Of a DNA stretch of 36,709 nucleotides, positions 29,157 to 36,709 are shown piece by piece. How positions within the stretch are numbered: the stretch's first letter is position 1; every line of letters begins with the position of its first letter. The notes beneath the pieces are model-generated. The model worked only from the letters and a program-made list of their open reading frames with translations. It was not told where the DNA came from and did no database searches. The stretch is from positions 1 through 36,709 of the forward strand of contig JACRFQ010000017.1 of NCBI GenBank assembly GCA_016217835.1, given 5' to 3'. Origin of the DNA: Candidatus Levyibacteriota bacterium. GTDB taxonomy: Bacteria > Patescibacteriota > Microgenomatia > Levybacterales > UBA12049. Made by a program: the position numbers and the translations under genes.

Positions 29157-31531
29157 AAGAATTTGCCTTATTTTATTTTTGGTACGAAAAATTCTTATTT
29201 AAAATTTTAAGAATTAGCATATTTGTTGTGCTTTTTGTCCTTTCAATTCTTTCTCTTGTTAATAAAGTTTATCCAAATATTCCTCTTTTTATTTTCTCGC
29301 TTTATTTAATGCTTGAAGTTTTTGTTGTTTATAAAATTTCAAGATTAATACCTCAAATTGAAGTATCAAAAAATACATCAAATCCTTTAGATTCTTTTAC
29401 GCTTGAAGCTTTAGGAATTTTTAACAGCAGTTTAAATTCACAAGGTTTGATAAAAGAATTATTAAATCTTTCTCAAATAAGTTTTATTGTGGCAAAAACA
29501 GACGGGGAGCGTAAAAATATCCAAATTTTAGAAATTGATAAAAAAATAATGGCAGGTAAAGCTTTGGAGCTTGCTAAAGAATTAAATGGAAAATTTGTAA
29601 CAACCTCTGATTTATTTGTTGCTTATCTTTTGTTAACAGAAGATAAAACCAAATTTTTATTCAATAAAAAACTAAAACAAGAAGATATTAAAAATATTTT
29701 ACTTTGGACAAGAGAAAGCTATTCAAAAGAAGAAAATCCTAAGGGTCAGGATTTAACATTTGCGGGCGAGGGAATTGCCGAGAGTTGGGTCTATGGCTGG
29801 ACAATAGAAACAGCCAAATACATGCTTGATTTATCAAGGCAATTTTTAAGTGAAAAGCAATTAAAGCCAACCGGCAGAAAAGATGAATATGCGCAGCTTG
29901 TTGAAGCATTATCAAAAGGGGCAAGTGCAATTCTAGTTGGAGACGAAGGATCAGGTAAGGAATCGGCGGTAAAAGAATTGGCAATTCAGAGTTTTTCAGG
30001 CAATTTTACCGGTAATCTTTTTCATCAAAAAATTTATCAATTAATGGTTGACGCTTTTATGGCAGGGGCAGAAAGCCAGGGCGCTTTAGAAGAACGGTTA
30101 AATAGTCTGGTTGCAGAAGTTTCGCATTCAGGAAATACGATTATTTATATTCCTGAATTTCAAAACATAATGGGAAGCTCTTCGTTCCATTTGGATATTT
30201 CAGGTGCTTTAATTCCTTACCTTAAAAACGGCTCAATAAGAATTATTGCCGCAGTAACACCCGGCGCTTATAAACAATTTATCGAACCAATGCATTCTTT
30301 GTTAGATTCATTTTCTGTAATTGATTTCAAAGAACCAAAAAGAGCAGATGTTTTGAGCATGTTATTTAAAAAAGCCGATGAAATTGAAGCTAAAAATGGT
30401 GTTATCTTAACTTATAAAGCAATGCTTGCGGCTTGTGATTATGCTAATAAATATGTAAAAGAAAAAGTAATGCCGGGGAGCGCCGTAACGCTTTTGGATG
30501 ATAGCGCAAATGCGGTAAGATTAAAAGGCAAAAAACTCGTAGAAGAACAGGATATCTTAGATCAGGTTAAGAAAAAAACCAGCGTTTCGGTTGGCGAGCC
30601 AAAACCGATTGAAAAAACGCTGCTTTTAAATTTAGAAAATGAACTTCATAAAAGAATAGTTGGGCAAAATGAAGCAGTCTCAGGGTTAGCGCAATCTATC
30701 AGAAGACTTCGAGCAGGGCTTTCAACTCCTACAAAACCGATCTCTTTTTTATTTTTAGGTCCAACAGGCGTTGGAAAAACCGAAACAGCAAAAGCTTTGG
30801 CAGATGTATATTTTGGCAATAGCGCAAGGCTTGTCAGGGTTGATATGAGTGAGTTTTCAGGAGACGACGGTATGAGAAGATTATTGGGTTCGGGTCCGGG
30901 GCAGGGCGATGAAAAAGGTCAATTAACAGAACCGGTTTACGATAGTCCGTATTCGCTTGTTTTACTGGATGAATTTGAAAAAGCAGATCAAAAAATTTTG
31001 GATTTATTCCTGCAGGTTTTAGATGACGGAAGGCTTACCGATAATAAAGGGAAAACAGTCTCTTTTGTTAATACAATTATAATTGCCACTTCAAATGCAG
31101 CTTCGGAATTTGTCAGAGAGCAAGTTAGTAAGGGTGTAAGCGTTGATAAGAAGTTTCAAACAGCGCTTTTGGAATTTTTACAAACCAAAGGCATTTTTAA
31201 ACCTGAACTTTTAAATAGATTTGATGATGTAGTTGTCTTTAAACCTTTAATACAGGAAGAGATTGTTCAGGTAGTTAAATTTATGTTAGTAGATGTGACA
31301 AAAAGGTTGACACAAAAAGATATAAAAGTTAATTTTGACGATAAAATCTTAACAAAAATTGCAACCGAAGGTTTTGATAAAAATTTTGGCGCAAGACCGC
31401 TTAATAGGTTCATCCAAGACAAAATTGAAGACCCGATTGCCCAAAAAATGTTAAAAGATGAAATAAAAAGAGGGGATAGTATTGCGGTTAGCGTTGATAC
31501 TTCAAATAATATCTTAATCTCCAAAGCCTAA
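29153..31531 (+). CDS. Membrane-anchored ClpB/ClpC-like AAA+ ATPase with degenerate first AAA domain
   Basis: Two N-terminal TM segments; D2 GPTGVGKTETAKALA and LVLLDEFEKADQKILDLFLQVLDDGRLTD; D1 degenerate (GDEGSGKES, IIYIPEFQ). Confidence 0.85.
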   Translation: MKEFALFYFWYEKFLFKILRISIFVVLFVLSILSLVNKVYPNIPLFIFSLYLMLEVFVVYKISRLIPQIEVSKNTSNPLDSFTLEALGIFNSSLNSQGLIKELLNLSQISFIVAKTDGERKNIQILEIDKKIMAGKALELAKELNGKFVTTSDLFVAYLLLTEDKTKFLFNKKLKQEDIKNILLWTRESYSKEENPKGQDLTFAGEGIAESWVYGWTIETAKYMLDLSRQFLSEKQLKPTGRKDEYAQLVEALSKGASAILVGDEGSGKESAVKELAIQSFSGNFTGNLFHQKIYQLMVDAFMAGAESQGALEERLNSLVAEVSHSGNTIIYIPEFQNIMGSSSFHLDISGALIPYLKNGSIRIIAAVTPGAYKQFIEPMHSLLDSFSVIDFKEPKRADVLSMLFKKADEIEAKNGVILTYKAMLAACDYANKYVKEKVMPGSAVTLLDDSANAVRLKGKKLVEEQDILDQVKKKTSVSVGEPKPIEKTLLLNLENELHKRIVGQNEAVSGLAQSIRRLRAGLSTPTKPISFLFLGPTGVGKTETAKALADVYFGNSARLVRVDMSEFSGDDGMRRLLGSGPGQGDEKGQLTEPVYDSPYSLVLLDEFEKADQKILDLFLQVLDDGRLTDNKGKTVSFVNTIIIATSNAASEFVREQVSKGVSVDKKFQTALLEFLQTKGIFKPELLNRFDDVVVFKPLIQEEIVQVVKFMLVDVTKRLTQKDIKVNFDDKILTKIATEGFDKNFGARPLNRFIQDKIEDPIAQKMLKDEIKRGDSIAVSVDTSNNILISKA

Positions 31532-31584
31532 GTAGTACCTAGCTTATTGAAGCTAGCTGAGTTTTCTGCTATACTTATCCGACT

Positions 31585-32796
31585 ATGCCAGCAATACAAA
31601 GAAGTGAATTTGCCCTAGCCCTAAATCAGGTCTCAAACGAAAGAGGCCTTGACCCAGAAATTGTTTTAGAAACTGTCAGAAACGCAATTTTGGCAGCTTA
31701 CAGAAAAGATCACCCTGATTCTTTAATTGAAGAATATACAGCAGTTTTGGATTCAAATACAGGTGAAGCTAAAATTTTCCATAAAGACGAAGATGTTACG
31801 CCTCCAGGGTTTGGAAGAATTGCAGCTCAAACCGCAAAACAGGTAATTTTACAAAAAATCAGAGAAAAAGAAAAAGAAGCTATAATTTCCGATTTCAAAC
31901 TTAAATTAGGCACAATTGCAAACGGAATGGTGCTAAGATTTGCAGGCCCAAATGTAATTATTGATGTTGGTAAAACCGAAGCAATAATGCCTCCAAGCGA
32001 GCAAATCCAAAATGAAAAATATCATTTAAATCAAAGATTAACGGTTTATATTTCGGAAATTAAAGAAGGAATAAAAGGGGAAGAAGTTGTTGTTTCAAGA
32101 GCCTCAAACGGGCTTTTAGAAGGACTTTTTAAAAGAGAAGTTCCCGAAGTTGCTCAGGGAGCAGTTGAAATAAAAGCAATTGTCAGAGAGCCGGGCAACA
32201 GAAGCAAAGTTGCGGTTGCTTCAACTCAACCAGGCATTGATCCGGTTGGAAGTTGCGTTGGCCAAAGGGGAGTAAGGGTTCAGGCAATAATTCAGGAATT
32301 TTTGGGAATTGAAAAAATCGATATTATTCAATGGCAGGAAACCCCAAAAAATTATATAGCTCAAGCTTTGTCTCCTGCAAAAGAATTAAAAGTTGAAGTT
32401 GACGAAAAAGAAAAAGTAGCAAAGGTTAGTGTTGCTCCCGAAGAACTTTCTTTGGCAATCGGCAGGGAAGGACAAAATGTCAGACTTGCTTCAAAATTAA
32501 CAGGTTACAGGATTGAAATAGAAGGCGATGAAAAATTAGCCAAAATTCCGGCAGAAGAAGCGGAAAAACCCTCCTCCGCTAAAGCTCCCGCTTCGCAGCG
32601 AGGCGAGTCGGAAGGGCAAGACCAAAAAGGGGTAAAAGAGGAAGAATTAGCAAAAGAAGCTTTGGAAGTTTCGGATTTGGCAGAAAAAGTAGAAGCCGAG
32701 AAACCTCAAGATTTAGGGGAAGAGGTAACAGAAGTTGCCCAAAGTGTAGAAGCTTTAAAAGAAGAAGCTAAAGAGAATAAAGATAAGGACAAGTAA
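31585..32796 (+). CDS. nusA: Transcription termination/antitermination factor NusA
   Basis: N-terminal domain, S1 domain, KH motifs (DPVGSCVGQRGVRVQAI, LAIGREGQNVRLASKLTGY); acidic C-terminus. Confidence 0.93.
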   Translation: MPAIQRSEFALALNQVSNERGLDPEIVLETVRNAILAAYRKDHPDSLIEEYTAVLDSNTGEAKIFHKDEDVTPPGFGRIAAQTAKQVILQKIREKEKEAIISDFKLKLGTIANGMVLRFAGPNVIIDVGKTEAIMPPSEQIQNEKYHLNQRLTVYISEIKEGIKGEEVVVSRASNGLLEGLFKREVPEVAQGAVEIKAIVREPGNRSKVAVASTQPGIDPVGSCVGQRGVRVQAIIQEFLGIEKIDIIQWQETPKNYIAQALSPAKELKVEVDEKEKVAKVSVAPEELSLAIGREGQNVRLASKLTGYRIEIEGDEKLAKIPAEEAEKPSSAKAPASQRGESEGQDQKGVKEEELAKEALEVSDLAEKVEAEKPQDLGEEVTEVAQSVEALKEEAKENKDKDK

Positions 32797-32915
32797 TGAA
32801 AGTTAAATACAATTCTCAATTATCAATTTCTAATTTTCAATGAATATACAATGAAACAATTAAGAAATGAAAATTTAATGAAAATTGTAAATTGTAAATT
32901 AGAAATTAATTCTAT

Positions 32916-34397
32916 ATGGATAAAAAATCGATTAATGACAATAAAATTAAAGAATTTTACCCGCCGGTAGTTGCGGTTTTAGGTCACGTTGACCACGGAA
33001 AAACCTCACTTTTAGACGCAATCAGAAAAACAACAATTGCAGCAAGAGAACACGGCGGAATTACCCAAAAAATCGGCGCATCCGAAGTTGAAGTCATGCA
33101 TGATGGCAATAAAAGAAAAATTACTTTTATTGATACACCGGGGCATCAGGCATTTTCACAAATGAGAGGCAGGGGAGCCCAAGCTGCAGATATCGGACTT
33201 TTGGTTATATCTTTAGTTGACGGAGTTATGCCTCAAACTGTAGAAAGCATAAATTTATTAAAAAATTCAAAGGTCCCATACATTGTTGTTTTAACAAAAT
33301 CAGATGATCCAAAAAAACTTCCGGATAAAGTAAAACAGCAGTTATTAAAAGAAGAAGTAATGCTTGAAAATTACGGCGGAGATGTTCCGTTTATTGAGGT
33401 TTCTGCAAAAGAAAATATTAACATCAAAGAATTATTGGATTTAATTTTGTTAGTTTACGATTTAAAAAAAGAAGCAAACTTTTACCCTTTTACAAAAACA
33501 GGTACTTTTATGGGTATTGTTATTGAATCAAAACTCGATCAAAAGTCCGGGCCCCGCGCCACAATTGTTGTTAAAAACGGAGTTTTAAAATTAAGAGATG
33601 AAATTTATTCGGAAAAAGAAAAAGGCAGGGTAAGGAATTTAATTTCCGATTCGGGAAAAAATCTCACAGAAGCAAGCGTTGGGCAAGCGGTTGAAGTTTT
33701 AGGGTTTGACGAGGTTCCATCGGTTGGAAGCGTTGTTTCGCACACGCCAAAACTTATAGAAACCTTTGCCTATAAGGATGAGGGACCTCAGGAAGAAAAA
33801 GAAGTTATCTCTCCGTTTGGGCAAGAAGATCAAAACATGCTTTCGGTAGTTTTATGCGCAGATACTCAAGGTTCTTTAGAGGCAATTATAAATTCAATTC
33901 CTGAAAAAGTAAATTTCGTTATGCAAAAAACAGGCGATATTGAAGTTTCGGATGTTTTATTTGCAAAATCAACCGGCTCAATAGTTCTTGGTTTTAATGT
34001 AAAGATTAAACCCGAAATCGCAAAGCTTGCTAAAACCGAAAAAGTTTTAGTTAAAAGTTACACAATTATTTATGAAATGATTGATGAGCTAAGCGACTTT
34101 ATCCAAGGAAAGCTTGAAGCGCTTCAGGAAGAAATTTTAGGCATTGCTAAGGTTTTAGCTAAATTTCCTTTTGATAAAACATTTGTTTTAGGATTAAAAG
34201 TCCAGGAAGGAAGAGTTGCAAAGGGCGATAAAGTAAGATTATTACGCGGAGAAGAAGTGGTTGGCGAAAGCCATATAATTTCTGTTAGAAAAGGCAAAGA
34301 TCAAACCTCAAAAGTAGAAGAAGGCGAGGAGGGAGGAATTATACTCTCCCCTGTCCTTGACTTTACTATAGGAGATATGTTAATATCCCATAGCTAA
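32916..34397 (+). CDS. infB: Translation initiation factor IF-2 (short form)
   Basis: VVAVLGHVDHGKTSLLDAIRKT, DTPGHQAFSQMRGRGAQAADI; follows nusA. Confidence 0.95.
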   Translation: MDKKSINDNKIKEFYPPVVAVLGHVDHGKTSLLDAIRKTTIAAREHGGITQKIGASEVEVMHDGNKRKITFIDTPGHQAFSQMRGRGAQAADIGLLVISLVDGVMPQTVESINLLKNSKVPYIVVLTKSDDPKKLPDKVKQQLLKEEVMLENYGGDVPFIEVSAKENINIKELLDLILLVYDLKKEANFYPFTKTGTFMGIVIESKLDQKSGPRATIVVKNGVLKLRDEIYSEKEKGRVRNLISDSGKNLTEASVGQAVEVLGFDEVPSVGSVVSHTPKLIETFAYKDEGPQEEKEVISPFGQEDQNMLSVVLCADTQGSLEAIINSIPEKVNFVMQKTGDIEVSDVLFAKSTGSIVLGFNVKIKPEIAKLAKTEKVLVKSYTIIYEMIDELSDFIQGKLEALQEEILGIAKVLAKFPFDKTFVLGLKVQEGRVAKGDKVRLLRGEEVVGESHIISVRKGKDQTSKVEEGEEGGIILSPVLDFTIGDMLISHS

Positions 34398-34401
34398 ACC
34401 C

Positions 34402-34419
34402 ACCTGCCGGCAGGCAGGT
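34402..34419. repeat. Short palindromic repeat
   Basis: ACCTGCC-GGCA-GGCAGGT, perfect 7-bp arms, between infB and the next gene. Confidence 0.6.
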
Positions 34420-34426
34420 ATCACTT

Positions 34427-35344
34427 ATGGATAATTTAACTTTCTCAAAGATAAAAGAAGCAATAGAAAAATATAATAGTATTGCTATTGCAACAAGAAA
34501 AGACCCTAGCGTTGACGAAATGGGAGCCGCACTTTCTTTGTATCTTTCACTTAAAACCACAGGAAAAGCCGTTAGTATTGCAACACCAAGTAATCCCCTG
34601 GTTGAAGTTTCTTCTTTAGTTGGAATAGACGAAGTAAAAACAAATTTAGGTTCGGAAAGCGGAGATTTGGTTGTTTCTTTTCCTTATAAAGAAGGAGAAA
34701 TTGAAAAAGTTTCCTATACAAGAGATGATAATTTTTTAAATATTGTTGTAAAAGCAGGCGAACTGGGACTTGGTTTTTCTGAAAAAGATGTTAAGTTTAC
34801 AAGAGGAGCAGTTGCGCCTGAGCTCCTTTTTGTTATAGGAAGCCCAAGAGTTTCTGATTTAGGAAATCTTTTTGACGTTACAATTTTAAAAGATACAATT
34901 GTTGTGAATATTGATAATAAAGCGGAAAACCAGGGATACGGAGATATTTTAATGGTTTCAGGCAGGCTTTCTTCGGTTTGCGAAGCTATTGCTAATTTAA
35001 TTTTAGGATTAAATCTTAAAATGGATTTAGATATTGCCCAGAACTTAATGCTTGGAATTGCAACTGCTACGGATAATTTCCAAAGCGAACACACCAGCGC
35101 TTTGGCTTTTGAAATGGCAGGAGTGCTTTTAAGACAAGGCGCTTTAAGACCATCTAATTCATTACCAAGGAGAAAATTAAGTGCGAATTTTGAAAATGAT
35201 CAATTTGAAGAAAAAAAAGAAGAGGTAAAACCAAGAGTTCAAAAACAAATCATAGAAGAAATTAAACAGGAACAAAAATCAACCCTAAATCCGCCGGAAG
35301 ACTGGCTCGAGCCAAAAATTTATAAAGGTTCAACAAGCTTTTAG
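34427..35344 (+). CDS. DHH/NrnA-like protein with altered catalytic motif
   Basis: IAIATRKDPSVDEMGAALSLYLSLKTTGK resembles the NrnA-type N-terminus; located where nrnA often follows infB. Confidence 0.6.
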   Translation: MDNLTFSKIKEAIEKYNSIAIATRKDPSVDEMGAALSLYLSLKTTGKAVSIATPSNPLVEVSSLVGIDEVKTNLGSESGDLVVSFPYKEGEIEKVSYTRDDNFLNIVVKAGELGLGFSEKDVKFTRGAVAPELLFVIGSPRVSDLGNLFDVTILKDTIVVNIDNKAENQGYGDILMVSGRLSSVCEAIANLILGLNLKMDLDIAQNLMLGIATATDNFQSEHTSALAFEMAGVLLRQGALRPSNSLPRRKLSANFENDQFEEKKEEVKPRVQKQIIEEIKQEQKSTLNPPEDWLEPKIYKGSTSF

Positions 35345-35346
35345 TA

Positions 35347-35376
35347 TTGACAAACTACCTTATAGTATGCTAATAT
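35347..35376 (+). promoter_or_regulatory. Promoter of the DGR target gene
   Basis: TTGACA (35347..35352), 18-nt spacer, TAATAT (35371..35376). Confidence 0.65.
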
Positions 35377-35386
35377 CCTTTTTCAT

Positions 35387-36133
35387 ATGATAGAACGAGG
35401 AATTATGGAAGCACTTCACAGTGCAAAACCCGGTTCAAGCCAAGAACTTCATGGAGAAGCTTTAAAAGCAATGCTTGAGGCTGCTAAAGCAAGTGGTTTT
35501 AGAGATCCCGTACTTCCAACAATTCCTGTTACTTCTGAAACCCCACACGTAGAATCTTTAAGTGGCGAAGCGCTTCAAGCGGAATTAGAAGCGCAGGCTA
35601 AGAGATATATTGAATTTGGTTTTGCAAAAAAGCTTGGGATGACTCAGTATAGATTTAAAGATAGAGTAATGGGCTTAGCTGCTCCACAGCCGGAAAGCTA
35701 TAAAGGCAGATTTGATATTCCAGTAGTAGTTATCGGTGCCCAAGTTCCGGCAGTAGAGCAATATAGGATGATTGGTTTTGATTATTATTTAAGTGACTTG
35801 GGAATTCAAGATAGAGATGTAAAAGGATATCAAACTCCCAATGTTCCCCATTTAGTTTGGATGCAAGACGGAAAAGTAAATCTTGGTAAATCTGTTGACA
35901 AAGTAAGAGCTTCTTTTAGTAGAGATGAAAGAGGAGCAAATCTATATGATGGAGTAGGGCTTGTTGTAGCCCGTCCCGATATATTAAAAGATCATTTCAT
36001 TGATCTTCCTGGTACGCAGGTTGGGTCTGGCAGCGCTCCATTTCTGAATTTGTGGGATGACAGACCGGAGGTGCACTGTGGCTTTGTCGACGATACGCAT
36101 TCGAGGTTTGGTTCTGCCTCTGGCGGGAGATAA
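35387..36133 (+). CDS. DGR variable (target) protein; possible DUF5701-like scaffold
   Basis: C-terminus VGSGSAPFLNLWDDRPEVHCGFVDDTHSRFGSASGGR lies in a repeat that differs from a nearby template only at template adenines. True start may be ATG at 35405, preceded by GAGG. Confidence 0.9.
   Translation: MIERGIMEALHSAKPGSSQELHGEALKAMLEAAKASGFRDPVLPTIPVTSETPHVESLSGEALQAELEAQAKRYIEFGFAKKLGMTQYRFKDRVMGLAAPQPESYKGRFDIPVVVIGAQVPAVEQYRMIGFDYYLSDLGIQDRDVKGYQTPNVPHLVWMQDGKVNLGKSVDKVRASFSRDERGANLYDGVGLVVARPDILKDHFIDLPGTQVGSGSAPFLNLWDDRPEVHCGFVDDTHSRFGSASGGR
36020..36125 (+). repeat. DGR variable repeat (VR)
   Basis: 106 nt aligned without gaps to 36432..36537 (offset 412): 92 identical, 14 differences, all at TR adenines. 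Confidence 0.96.
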
Positions 36134-36431
36134 TTTAAATTTGGTTTTTGAATCTTTCCCCTTTTTGTCTTCTTGAATTTTGGTACGTTTTTATTTACAA
36201 TAAAGCTTGAGAGTAGGTTAATGAATTCCAAACTAAGGTTTGAAATCGCCGAAATCTTCCAAAACTTAATCCATCAGAATTTTTGTAAGTTAAGGCTTAC
36301 CAAAAGAGAATGGTCATCTTTGGGAAACTCCGTGTTTTTCTCTTTCCTCCGGTTTAAACGGAGAAATAAAATACAACAGCAAGAGTTATCAAGCTGTGGT
36401 GGGGGTCTTTGTACGGAGAAAAATATAATAA

Positions 36432-36537
36432 GTTGAGTCTGACAACGCTCCATATCTGAATTTGTGGAATGACAGACCGAAGGTGAACTATAACTTTATC
36501 GACAATACGAATTCGAAGTTTGGTTCTGCCTCTGGCG
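36432..36537 (+). repeat. DGR template repeat (TR)
   Basis: 29 adenines, 14 substituted in VR (11 to G, 2 to C, 1 to T); 77 non-adenines all conserved. Confidence 0.96.
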
Positions 36538-36545
36538 ATAGTATC

Positions 36546-36709
36546 TCAAAGATTTTTAAGATAGCGAATCCAGCCTCCAGCCATCTTACCGATTTCCTGG
36601 AGGCTTTCGGAAAGCTTTAGATAGCTTTTGTTATCAATGCAATTGTTGTCCCTAGCAAGTCTTAATAATATCTTTTCGAGATCAATTTTTGCGTTAACTA
36701 TTATTAATA
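36546..36709 (-). CDS. avd: Avd-like DGR accessory / four-helix-bundle protein, C-terminal part; N-terminus outside window
   Basis: Minus frame ending at 36546: LIIVNAKIDLEKILLRLARDNNCIDNKSYLKLSESLQEIGKMAGGWIRYLKNL*; resembles the C-terminus of Avd/23S-IVP four-helix bundle proteins. Not in ORF track. Confidence 0.8.
   Translation of the reverse strand, partial: LIIVNAKIDLEKILLRLARDNNCIDNKSYLKLSESLQEIGKMAGGWIRYLKNL

Noticed and set aside
36173-36436. 87-aa plus-strand ORF between DGR target gene and TR
   Set aside because: Low-complexity composition, no recognisable family, runs into the TR; more likely noncoding leader of the template RNA.

Overview
AT-rich 36.7 kb window with the gene content and compact style of a Candidate Phyla Radiation (probably Microgenomates-like) bacterium; the taxonomic call is inference. 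Most of it is housekeeping: pilN/pilO-like genes, rpsT, murJ, lepA, groES-groEL, envelope glycan genes, tatD, metK, metG, hrcA-grpE-dnaK-dnaJ, a ClpB/C-like AAA+ protein, nusA, infB and a DHH-like protein. The strongest finding is the start of a diversity-generating retroelement (DGR) at the right edge. The C-terminus of the 35387..36133 protein contains a variable repeat (VR, 36020..36125) that matches a downstream template repeat (TR, 36432..36537). All 77 non-adenine template positions are identical, and all 14 differences fall on template adenines. Just past the TR, on the opposite strand, is the C-terminus of an Avd-like four-helix-bundle protein that runs off the window; the reverse transcriptase is not in the window. 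Regulatory findings: a SAM-I/IV-type riboswitch with terminator upstream of metK; CIRCE-like operators at groES and hrcA; a candidate structured leader shared by lepA and hrcA; and a duplicated intergenic element near metG. Everything was read by eye. No homology search or folding software was run.
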